From NCBI GenBank assembly GCA_002914805.1, contig JXTB01000004.1, positions 2,395,951 to 2,459,950 on the forward strand: a DNA stretch of 64,000 nt. The letters are read 5' to 3'. Each line of letters opens with the position of its first letter. Position 1 is the stretch's first letter. A program made the translations under genes and the position numbers. Shown here in pieces: positions 50,282 through 63,100 of the stretch. Source of the DNA: Parasponia andersonii. Lineage: Eukaryota > Streptophyta > Magnoliopsida > Rosales > Cannabaceae. The notes under the pieces are model-generated. The model had not been told where the DNA came from. It searched no databases and saw only the letters and a list, made by a program, of their open reading frames with translations.

Positions 50282-53200
50282 TGGTGGAAAGTAAAACAAA
50301 CTTTATTATTCACTCAAATATTTTTACAAGAGAAAATTCTTAATTTTACTCTTCAAGCTCACTCACTCACTCACTAGAAGTTATGATTCTTTCTCTTTTC
50401 TCTTCACTCTTAGAAACTTTGCTTCTTACTTAATGCTTAGAACTCAAATGGGGAGGGGCATTTATACTACATGAGAAACAATGAGAACCACGTAAATAAA
50501 AAATTACAAAAATCCTTAAGCCATACATATTTTCTTCTATATACTTCTAATAATAATTTAAGTAATCAAATCATTCACATGTAAAAAGCTAATATCTAGT
50601 TAACACTAGAAGATTCTAGGTGGAATGCTTTTTTATTTTGGACTTGGGCTTTTTTCTTTTATGAGTTTTGTACTTGGGCTAACTCCAACTTATTGGGCCT
50701 CATATTGATAGGCTTAAATACTTCTTATGGGCTTAAACAAGTTATATTTTTAACATTCCCCCTTAAACTTATTTTATAATACCAAGTAAATTTCTTAATC
50801 TTGTAAAGTCCTCAAACTTGAGTGGCTTGGTGAAAATATCAGCAATTTGATCATGTGATCTCACATACTCCAATTGTACTTCTTTGTTTGTCATACATTC
50901 TCTTATGTAATGATAGCGAGTGTCGATATGCTTACTTCGGTCATGAAAGACTAGATTTTTAGCCAAAGCTATTGCTGATTTATTGTCAATACAAATCTCC
51001 GTTGGCTCCTTTTGAGGCATATTTAACTCTTTCAAAAACCTCCTTAGTCAGATTGCATGATTAACACATGACGTAGCAGCTACATACTCAGCTTCGCATA
51101 TTGAAAGGGTGATAATCGGTTGTTTCTTAGATACCTATGTGAAGGCAGTTTCTCCCATGAAAAACACAAAACCAATTGTACTTTTTCGATCATCAGTATC
51201 TACGGTCCAATCACTATCACTGTAACCAACGAGTTTTTAATCATTAGAAACTGAATAGAACAAGCCAAGATTGATCATACCTTTTAGGTAACGGAGAATT
51301 CTCTTTGCAGCTTTGAAGTGAGTAGTTGTTGGAGTTTCCATGTAACGACTCACTAGTCCAGTTGCATAGAGAATATCGGGCCTTGTACATGTCAAGTACC
51401 TAAGGCATCTAACAAGGCTCTTAAAGAGTGTTGGATCCACCCTTTCTGCTTCATCATCTTTGAATAATTTTATTTTGCACTCCACTGGTGTACTTATCGG
51501 CTTACAATCATTCATATTGAACTTCTTCAGGATCTCCTTTGTATAGCTTTCTTTGGAGATAAAGATGCCTTCTTCTTTTTGCTTGACCTCTATGCCGAGG
51601 TAGTATGCCATAAGTCTAATGTCTGTCATTTCAAAATCATGTGTCATTACTCTCTTGAATTCGTCAAACATCCTTGGATTACTTCCAGTGAATATAAGAT
51701 CATCCACGTACAAGCATACGATCAAAATATCTCCATCTTTAGTCTTAACATAGAGGGCATGTTCATAAGGGCATTTAATGAATCCATTCTCTTGGAAATA
51801 TTTGTCAATTCGGCTGTTTCATGCTCTTGGTGCTTGCTTTAGGCCGTAAAGAGCTTTCTTCAGCTTCAAAACCTTATCTTTATACCCTTTTATCTCATAA
51901 CCCAATGGTTGTTGGATATAGACTTCTTCTTCAAGAACTCCATTCAGAAATCGGACTTTACATCCATCTGATGAATCTTCCATTTGTTCTGAGTAGTAAG
52001 AGAAATAATTAGTCTCATAGTTTCCAATCGTGCAACAGGAGCGAATACCTCGTCGTAGTTAATGCCAGCTCTTTGACTATAGCCTTTCGCGACTAGCCTT
52101 GTTTTGTATCTTTCTACCTCTCTATTGGCATTCTTCCTTACCTTATACACCCATTTTACACCGATAACTTTATGACCTTTAGGAAGAGTGGATAGTTTCC
52201 AAGTGTCATTCTTCTCTATGGCTTTGACTTCTTCATCCATCGCATTCCTCCATTTTTCATCTTGTACAGCCTCTTGGAAGTTCACTGATTCATAATCAGC
52301 AAATATACAAAATAGAGTGAGATTTTCAAGTCTATCAGTCACCTCATATAGATCTTCAAGACTTCTTGTACGTTCTTCATGCCTCTCAGTTAAGAAAGAT
52401 AGAGGTGAATCTTCATGAGTGGATGATATCGATGAGGAAGGTGGAGTAATAACCTCCTGATGGACTTCTCTTGCTTGCTCTACTAGTGTTTCCATATCTT
52501 CAAATTGTGGAAAGAAATTATAGTCATTTGTTTGAGAACCAAAGTCCCATTCACCTTCTCCATCGAATATTACATCTCGGTTGATGATTACTTTTCCATT
52601 ATTAGGATTGTATAACTTATGTCCTTTAGAGTTGGTGTCGTAGTTGATGAAAATGAACTTCTCGCTTTTATCATCAAGCTTGGTTCTATGTTCGTCTGGA
52701 CCATGCATATGGGCTATGCTTCCAAAGACTCTCAAGTGGGAGATCCGAGGCTTCCTTCCGCTCCATGCTTCTTGTGGTGTCTTTCCCCACATACTTCTTG
52801 TTGGAGATCGATTGGACAAGTAAACTACGTATGCAATAGCTTTTGGCCAGAACTCTTTGGGTAATCTCTTACTTTTCAGCATGCTTTGAGCTATGTTGAG
52901 GGCGGTTCGGTTCTTTCTTTCTGCCACGCTATTTTGTTGAGGTGATCTTGGAATAGTTAAAGGTCGTCGAATTCCATTTGCTTCGCAGAATTCTTGGAAC
53001 TCTTTTGAAGTGAATTCTCCTCCTCTATCAGATCTCATGGCTTTGATCTGAAGACCGCTTTCCTTCTCTACAGTAGCCTTGAACTTCTTGAAAGCTTCAA
53101 AGACTTCTGATTTTTGCTTTAAGAAATAAACCCAAGTCTTTCTTGAGAAATCATCAATAAAGAGCAAGAAGTAGTTGCTCTTACCGAAAGAACTTAGTTT

Positions 53201-55752
53201 GATAGGATCGCACACATTTGTATGCACGAACTGTAGTGGCTTTTGGGCTCTTGAATTTGACTTTTTTGGAAAGCTTTTCCTGAATTGCTTCCCGAGTAAG
53301 CATCCTTCACAAAGTTGATCAGGATGATTGATGCATTGCAAGCCTCTTACCATTTTTTTCTTGGATAGTAGCTCTAGTCCTCCAAAGTTGAGATGTCCGA
53401 ATCTCAAATGCCATAGCCATGATGAATCCTTGTAATATACTTTCAGACATTTTGTCAAATCATTTTGAATATTTAATGAGAAGATTCTATTTCTTGACAT
53501 AGGCACCTTAGCAATCAAGTTTATATTGTTATCTCTTATAGAAAGACTATAATCTCTCATGTAACTATCATAGTCTTTCTCTAAGAGTTGTCCCAAACTC
53601 AAGATATTTGTTTTCATTGTGGGTACAAAATAAACATTTGAAATAAATTAATGCCCTCTATTTTTTAAGCAGATAATAATTTTACCTTTTTCTTTTACCG
53701 CTACTTGTGAATCATCACTGAAAGAAACACTCCCACTGATTGATTCATCAAGCTCTATAAACATTGATCGACGCCCACACATATGATTGCTAGCACCAGT
53801 GTCAAGATACCATGTGTTGTCTTGTCCTCTATTGTTGTCTTTATATGCTAGTAGTACGGTACCATTTTCTTCCCTTTTTTCTTCAACGTAATTGACTCTC
53901 TCTTTAATTTTGCTATTGGGTGCTTTACACTCTCTAGCATAATGCCCAAACTTGTGACAATTGAAACATTCAACTTGAGACTTCTTAGGTCTTGAGTTCA
54001 TTCGACCTCTACCACAATCTCTTGTAGAGCTTTCTCCTATTTCAAAATTATTGATATGATAATTGTGGTTGTTGGAATTCCAACCTTGTCCACGACCTCG
54101 ACTTGTACCACGTCCTTGTCCTCGGGCTTGTCCTCTACTACGGCTACATTGACTTCTTTCGCTACATTGACTATCTTCTTTCTCTGTAAGTTGTGTCTTG
54201 AGAAGCTGTCCCTTAAAATTTGGCTTATTCTTTTTCTTTTCCTCGTGAGCTTGTAAAGAACCCAAGAGTTGTTCTATTGTCATGGCTCCCAAATCTTTAG
54301 TTTCTTCGATGACAGTAACAATATTCTCGAACTTTGGGTCTAACGATCAAAGAATCTTTTCCATAATCGTAACATTTTCAAGTTTCTCACAATTTCTCTT
54401 CATTTGATTCGAAATGGTTAAAACTCTAGAAAAATAGTCAGAAACTGACTCAGCCTCTGTCATGTGTAATAAATCAAACTCTCCTCTTAAAGTTTAAAGG
54501 TTGACCTTTTTGACCTTTTATTCTCGTTTGTATGAAATTTGAAGTTTCTCCCATGCTTCCTTAGCAGAGGTTGCACTTGAGATTTTCTCAAACCCGTCGT
54601 CATCTAAGGCCTGGTAGATGAGGAAGAGAGCTTTTTTGTCTCTCTTTCTTGAATCTTTAAAACTATTCTTCTGTGTTGAAGATAGTGTTGCCTCATCTCT
54701 TGGCTCTTCATAGTCTTTCTCTTCTACTTCCCAAACATCAATTGCTCTAAGGAGGACTTTCATTTTGATAGTCCAATTATCAAAGTTATTACCTTGAAGT
54801 GGTGGAACTTAAAGAGATGCTAAACTATTGGTAGCCATGACTCTTAATAGAGTGAGTTTTTGGAAATTTCGACTATACAGATAGATCCAGAACGTTGAAA
54901 AACCTTAAGATAGACTTGTATATCAACGGTCAAAGTCAACGTTCGGTCAATGACTCTGACGGCTTAGTCAACGGCACGGTCAAACGGCTCTGATAGCTTG
55001 GTCAACGGCTCTAACGACTCAGTCAAACAGCTCTGATGGCTTGGTCAACGGCTCGGTCAAACGACTCTGACTCGGCTCAACTCAGTGAGTTGACTCAGTT
55101 TGTGGTAGCAAACTTCCGACGACTCGTTTTGACTCGTTCGGACGTCGATTTGATATGTAATAGTAGTATGTTTAGAATAGAGGGCTAATGCTCTCAATTT
55201 TAAGAATTCTTTTCTGATGTGGAAGATCAGTCAAAGCTGCAACCACAGAGCATACTTAGAATTTCAAGAGAACTCACAACTTTGCTCTGATACCACTTTG
55301 TTGGAAAGTAAAACAAACTTTATTATTCACTCAAATACTTTTACAAAAAAAAATTCTTAACTTCACTCTTCAAGCTCACTCACTCACTCACTAGAAGCTA
55401 TGCTTCTTTCTCTCTTCTCTTCACTCTTAGAAGCTTTGCTTCTTACTTGATGCTTAGAACACAAATGGGGAGGGGTATTTATACTACGTGAGAAATAATG
55501 AGAACTACATAAATAAAAAATTACAAAAATCCTTAAGCCATATATATTTTCTTCTATATATTTCTAATAATAATTTAAGTAATCAAATAATTTACATGTA
55601 AAAAGCTAATATCTAGTTAACACTAGAAGATTCTAGGTGGAATACTTCTTTATTTTGGATTTATGCTTTTTTCTTTTATGAGTTTTGTACTTGGGCTAAC
55701 TCCAACTTATTGGGCCTCATATTGATGGGCTTAAACAAGTTTATTTTCAACA
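50282..55752 (-). mobile_element. Ty1/copia LTR retrotransposon, nearly full length
   Basis: LTRs are 50,282-50,755 and 55,299-55,752, about 6% different by eye with one about 20-bp length difference. On the minus strand, a primer site (TGGTATCAGAGCAAAG) follows the 5' LTR and a purine-rich tract precedes the 3' LTR. The order is gag with a zinc knuckle CFNCHKFGHYAREC (about 53.9-54.8 kb), protease DTGASNHMCG, integrase (about 52.6-53.4 kb), RT with YVDDLIF (about 51.3-52.1 kb), and RNase H (about 50.8-51.1 kb). Integrase before RT makes it Ty1/copia; the lineage is not certain. It looks whole in layout but is broken at a handful of places. Flanks GCAGT and CAAGT are only a partial target duplication. 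Confidence 0.93.
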
Positions 55753-57117
55753 CAAGTGTCCGACTAATGTCCCTCCTTTCCTATGCAAACACCAACAAGC
55801 CTACACGTATCACGCCACCTATGTTTTTTTTTTTTTTTTTAAATCGTACTACTATTTTTTGCTATGTTGGTTTGTTTGTTTTTCTTTCTTTCTTTATTTA
55901 TTTTATTTGTATAATCCTATTATTCATTTATGAAATTTAAATGTAGAAGACAATGGAAATAATAATCTATTTTCGGACACGGGTGGTAATAATTTTAACG
56001 AACTCATGGCCATGGTGTCTTATATGTCTTTTAACTTTGATTCATATTCGTCTTACACGTACAGTACACGCAGTGGTAGTCTCTCATTTGTTTAATGTGG
56101 TTTTCCTTGAATAAAGACAATTTTTAGCATGAGTAGGTTGTACTTTGTTCTTTTTTTGTTAAAAATAAATTTCTTTTGCCAAATGTGTAAAGTTCTATCA
56201 ATTTAAAAGTCTTCAAAGCTGAGGTACTAATAAGATTATATTGTAAACCACCAACTCTCACAAAAATTTAAAATTTTCGTTTTCGTTATATTTTAGATAT
56301 GGTGTAGAACAACTTGGCCTTTGTTCGTGTTATAGACTAAACTGGTGTGTAATGCATTTGTAATATGTTTTGACTTAAATCTTCTGCATGTTGCTGATTC
56401 CTTAAATCCTCCGGATGTTTTCTCCTTCTAAATCCTAATATTTAATTTTCTATTTGGTGCTATAAAAAAAATAATACTAAATTGATGATTTTGTATCTGT
56501 AACTTACCGCTTAGATTCAGAATCTGAACTGATAAAAATGGCACATGCAAGGTTCTAGTATATTATACTGAGGAGCAGTGCTATTTAACATGGTTGGTGA
56601 AATTTTACGATGCACGCGTCAACCTTTCACTAGAAAATGACAATTTTTTAAAATATAAATAGCCCACACCTAAAGGTGAAAGGCTAACATTCAGCCAACC
56701 TTTCACAACCAATTCGGATTGAGCTTACGAGTTGGGATAATAAGCTTTTTTTCTATACTGAGATTCCTCTAATTGTTTCTTGTACATATTTAAGACAAAA
56801 ATACCACATAAAACACGCGTAGAACAGATCTTTTCAAATTTTTACTCCTTTTATAGCGAGTGTAGACCAAGCTATATACATAGCATTGTATACCATCTAT
56901 GAATAAGACACAGTTCAGATATAGTCAGTAACAACCTATGTTAACTACAACAAAACCTGTACTTGACATGGAGTGATCGTTCCTCGACAAGAACCTCAAA
57001 TGACCTGAAAAGGACCTTTTTTTTCTTTCCCTTTTGGAGGATTGAGTAAACCAATCGAAAGGCTATCTTCGGCTCTTACAAGTTACATCAAGTGTATGAT
57101 TGGATCTGCATCACAGA
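55753..57117. other. Intergenic; right part is the EDRF1-like 3' flank
   Basis: AT-rich sequence with a poly-T run near 55,825. The 56,850-57,117 part probably holds the 3' UTR of the minus-strand gene. No other gene recognised. Confidence 0.45.
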
Positions 57118-60100
57118 CTAGGATATCCATAAGGAGTACATGGCATTTAACTGATTGAAATCAGAAGACTTAAGAGAGTTTCCGTAAAGCTCCCGAAGCT
57201 TAACAGCATCTCCAGATATGCAGGATGATGGAGTTGGCTGAGAAGCAGAGGGTTTGTTTCCACCTCCAGAAAGTGCAGCAGCCAGCATTTTTCTCAAAAG
57301 CATCTGCAACTGACTCCAAAACTTGGAATGTAACTCGGGATAGTCGACTTTTAACAAGTCGAAACTCGTTTTGGATATGTTACGTCCTTCAAACATGTGA
57401 GACAGAGCTGATTCTGACATCTGGAACAAAAACACGACGTCAACTTGTAACAATAACGGATGGTCAGGGTCAAGGCTTAGCATAGCACAATAATTTGTGG
57501 CATCCAATCTGGTTTTGCCTACTCATTAAACAAGGACAATTCTGATAGAGAATTTTAAAACAGTGATGCAGCAGAGAGACTGATTCCCCGGACCCCAGAT
57601 AAGTAACGCGGGAATGATAGTGGTCAAGTCAATATTAGTGACAAGATAACTGGCATAACTGTTCTCTAGACACAGTTTTCTAAATGTTTGAACGGTCAAA
57701 GAACCAAGTAATGTATTTCTTTTGTAAGCCAAGATCAACTCTAGCATTTATCCGTTCACTGGGTGAGTTTCTACCAACAAAAGATCCAACTCTGCAGAAG
57801 GGAATACTGATCTGGAATAGGAAAGAGTATTTTAGGAATATTATTTACTATTGTTATTTAGATTTTATTTAATTATTAGGTTATTTAAATTTCAAGTAAC
57901 TAATTTTATAGTCTCCTATTTTTATCAATTTCTATATTGTGTCTACTTTCCTAGTTGTGTCCAATAGCCCATCTATAAATAGATTAGCTCTGTATTTGTT
58001 TTTCAGACTATGAATAAATGAATGAATATTGAATCGTTAGTATTTTTGATTGTTCTGATTCTCTCTTGAATTCTTATCTATTTATATTGTTTTTCTACCA
58101 ATTCATCTATTTTTGTCTAAATTTTATCACACCAATTCATCTATTTCTGTCTAAATTCTATCACATTTTGCTCTTTTACCTATTTTCTTTCTAATTTCTA
58201 ATCTTATCCTACATCAAATACATATTCCAAGCATGCAACATACAAAACCAAGTTGAACGTATTAGAGTTTACAAATAGAATTAATGTAGAAACACCTAAT
58301 TATTTTTTGGGCTAAAGGCCTAGTTGAGTTACCTGGCTGAAAAACATTTCAAATTTTTGTTAGAATTTGAGCAAGTCATATTGTAAGAAAATAAACGAGT
58401 GTTCTCTCTATAAATGGTGAGAGGATAAATACCATTATAAAAGGAGGGCTTTTTTATATTGAAATCCTGAGAAATGGATTAAATATCAAGTTCCATAGCA
58501 TACCGCATTCGAGTGTAAAGTGTTCGAAAGGCTTGATAGAAAGGCTGATCTCTCCATCAATATGGTCAAATACATGGTGAAATGTGTTTCTGGACCATAA
58601 AAGTCCATTGCCTTTTGCCAGTTCCTTTCAGCAAGAGAAGCATACTGCTTGACCCGTACAAGATGGTTGCTTTCAGCTTTACCAAAGTTACTTTTCTTGT
58701 GACCTGACTCTAAAAACTTCAAACAACAATCTCTCTGGTAGCAAGCAAGCTGAAAATAAGCATATGCAGCCTCTTGTTTGCGCAATTCACCAAGTGATTC
58801 GTATATGTATAATGCCTCCCTAATGGCATCATTGGCTGATATCTCATGCTTTTGCACTTCTTTTCTTGTTCTTCTGCCGCTAGGACTACTGAAATACAAG
58901 TGTTCTTCTTCCATGACTCCACTTCCATAAACTTCAGCACGTATATCTTTCTTTGCCAAAAGCATGCCAAGCCTCAGATGTGTATTTGCAAATTGTGTAT
59001 ATACCTCTGTCCGCAGGCTGCTTGACATAGCCCCATCTTCTCCTTCCATGGTATTTAGTTCTGACTTTGCTGCTCCATAAAATCTAAGTGATTCACTATA
59101 TTCCAGTTTTGCAGTCTCTAAAGCATGGTTGTATGCATTATGAAAAATTCCATGTACCTCAAGATCATTGATTCTTGACACCATTGCTTCAGCTAATGAT
59201 CTCCTACCATGACCCAAGTTACAGTTGATTAATATTATATTGGTGTGGTCAGAAACTTCTCTAAATGCTTTTATGGCATCTGCAAATGCAATTTCAGCTT
59301 TTTTCAGTTCTTTCTTTTCAAGTCTGTATCTTCCAAGTTCATTGCAAACCCATCCAATCTTTTTAACAACGGATTGTAGTTCTCCTGAACCAGATGGAAG
59401 TCCAGTCACTGCATTTCTAGCTTCTTTATAACAGCTTAAGGCAGCTGAAAGATGGTATTGAACGTCTCCAACTATAGGACCTTGAAGGTACTTGAATATG
59501 CCACCACTTTTTCCTTTAAGTTTTTCACTCGAAGCTGTATCTGATTGAGAGCCCATTGATGATCCCAAGTCATGCATATTCAAAGCGCCCTCTGCTTTAA
59601 AAGAATTGGTAGCTGCCACGCCTTTTACAACAATGTTATCTGTATTAAAGACATCTGTTACAGTTCTAGCATCTCTATTGTGCTGCAATTGTCCACCATC
59701 AGCAGCTTGTCTGTTTTCTACTTTGCGACTACTATTGTCATCTTCATGATCAGCAAAAAAAGAGTAGGTGTTACTCTTAGCATAAGATCTTTTAGTCTGC
59801 TTCCTGCCATAAGAAATCGAGTGCATATCTCCATTCCTACTACTTGCACTGCTTCCACTGTTTGCCCTATCACTCTGGCAGCTGCAGTTCACCAGAGAAC
59901 ACGCACTGCAGTTCTGCATGAACTGCCCTAGCTTCTTCTTGAGCCTTTTAACTTCCTTAACAACCTCAGATGATACTTTCAATTCTGTGGTAGAAGATTT
60001 TCTCTCTGCTTCTATCGAGATCTCATTGCCCTTAACCATATAATTTTCAACATATATATCTCCAACTAGTGTCCATGCCTTGGCCCAGAACAGGTACGAT

Positions 60101-63100
60101 GAAGAAAATTGCTCAGAAGTAAGACTATCATTGGAGCTGGAGCTCACATCCTTGGCATCAGTGTCACCATTATATTTTTTTGTCTTGTCATTTTTGTAGT
60201 TGAATTTTGTTTGCAACAGTGAGCAACCTATCATTGAAGAGATGAATCTTGATTCCTTAAGATGTTGAGGCATTGATCCATAAACAGAACATGCCAACTC
60301 TACAACCTTCAAAGCTTGATGCAACTGACCATCTTCCTTATAAGCATGTCCAAGTGCCAAATAAGATTCTCCTAGCAAAAGAACAAGTTTCCACAACTTA
60401 TGATCCAACTTAGATCTTGGAAGCCATTCCTTAATGTCACAAACTTCAATACAATCAGCATCACCACAAGCACAAATAGAAAGTTTCCTAGATGGAGGCA
60501 GTGTATTCCGAGTTTCACTATCCCGGTCCTTCAGCTCTGATTCAGCATTCTGGAGTTGGCGCATCCATCTAAGAGATTTAATAGCCTGAGAAACGTGATG
60601 TATTGCAGCTAACTTAGAGGAAATTGGATCAGCAACAGTTTGGACAACATGTGTGGTTCCTGGAGACAAATCACACAACATAAAACTTTCATCGGCACAA
60701 GATGGTGGCATAACATTTCTAGAATCTCCAGTCTCCATATTGCCTGATGCTCTTGGACAAGAAGCATTTGCCTCCAAAGTCATCTTTATAGAAGCATCTC
60801 TTGCTAAATCTTGAAAACCTTCTCTATCTTCAAATAGAGTCTGCTCTTCAACTACCACAGAGGAAACCTGTTTGCTGACATCTGAGACATTGCTCAAAAA
60901 GTACGAATCTTCAGCATCAGAGACTGTAATTTCACATTCTACAGGAAAAGCTTCAGAAGTCATTTCCAGATCTTCACAATGATTTAAAATAAGCCTTGCA
61001 AATTGTTCATGTGCAAATGCTCGAACAACCTGTTCAGCAGATTACAAATCTTACTTGTAAGGGTACACCTCAAGAAATGACACATGATTGATGATTATAA
61101 ACTATTCCCGAAATAAAATTACCAAATGATCTGGTTCTTCCAGAAACTCTAGACACTTCTTGATGAATTTTGCACATTTTGTCCTGTTATCTGGAGCCTG
61201 CCAAGAAAATCTCAGAAATTTGTAAAAACAAGCAACAATATGATACTATGCATCAAAGATGTGATTTATATTTCTTCCATACCATTGAAAGTGAGAGCCT
61301 GTGGGCAATTCGATATAAGAGAGTCCCCAGAGAATATAAGGAGTCACTTCTCCCCTTATGCACTATCGAAGGCAGGGAAGTTGAGCAATCATCGCAGTCA
61401 CTGGAAGAATGGGTTTTAGGAATAACAGAAAGATCAAAAAGTTGAATCACATCTTCACCAGAACTTTTATGCAGCTGCAAAAATTCCAGAGAGACAATTA
61501 ATGAAAAATTAAATCTCATGAAAAATATGTTTTATATACAGATAGAGGCTCATGTAAAATTGTACTAATACAGTACCCAATAAGCTCCAGGTTCTTGTTT
61601 GCAATTTTCTTGAAGGAACCTCAAAACTGAAAGGCCATTTTGCTGGACAACATACGGATGAAAAGCAGGAGTGCCGTCATCAGAGATTCCTTTCAACAGA
61701 AATATGTCATCAGTTTTCAGAAGCTCGTAACCCTGGACAACACCATTTTGATGATAACAAATGGCCAACTCGGGTACACTTGCCATGACATTGTCAAGCC
61801 AGGCTTCAAGCCACGTTAATGGAGTAATCTACGAAAATAGGAGGAAAAGGTGAGAAACAAAGGACAAAATAACGATTAAATATCAAGGCAAAACCATGTC
61901 AAATAGTTTGAAGCACCTCTCGTGTAACATCCCATAAGTGCAAGCTAACTGCAACATATTTTTCATTACTGAACAACAGCAAGTCACTACCCAGGAGCAT
62001 CCGAAAATTGTGAAATTGCCAAAACAAAACTCTTAAAAATCCATCATCACTAACTCTTTTCTGTTTTTCAGAATCTTGCATTGTTGTCCTGGGCTTCTCA
62101 CCAACTTGGGAAACCTTTTTCACAGGAGCATGGCCCTTCTTTATCTTGTTCTTCTTATTTCCCCAAAACAAGTCATCATGCTTCAGCTTTGCATAGCCTG
62201 GACTATGATTTGATCCTTCATGTTGCATGACGTCATCAGGCTGCCCCACAAACTGTGTATTTACTCCTGGAAGAACAGAAGAGTTTGATTGCTCATGTGA
62301 TGGGACATGATGAGCTGGTGGACAATCACAAGCTTCCATTCTAACCGAATGCATAGCAAAGTTCAAAAACAAAGACTGGTCTGCAGATTTTGTTTGATTG
62401 TTATGTCTTCTAATAATCTTTTCTCCCTCTTCAATATCAGGCCTAAATTCCACAGAATCATAAGATTACAAAAGTAATAACGAAAATAATTACATAACAA
62501 AATGAACAGCCAAATATACAAACCCAGCATTCAGAACTAGTGTCTGTCCAATACGCTGAACTGCAATTGATAAACGAGCCATGGAATACGGAATCTTGAA
62601 GATCAGCTTCAAAATGTCAGCTGGAGCAATCACATCTATCTCATCTCCATATTCAACCAAACCAGATACAGCAAGAGCCTCACATTTCCTGGTGAGATTT
62701 GATGAAACAGTGCCAACATCCCATGATAAATCTGACAAGTTTCACCAGCAATAATATCTTAGATTTTAAAGATTCAGAAGGAATGAAAGTTCGTTTAAGT
62801 CATTATAAGGATGCTATACTTCCTCCCACCGAAACCTAGAGTCTTTGGGAGACATGAAACTCTAGCATATTCTTGGTAGGTTCCATGAGGAATCAAACCT
62901 CAAACCTCATGGGAGCACGCCATGGGCCTGATCATTCAACCTACTCCTCATGGGTATTATCAGGATGCTACATTCATGAGCCTAGGTCTGCACATACACC
63001 CTGAGAACTAGCTGTATATGCATAAAGACTGCTTTTTAGAAACTCCACATTACATATGAAATTCTTTATAGCAATTTCTTTTTCCTTTTATTTACTTTAA

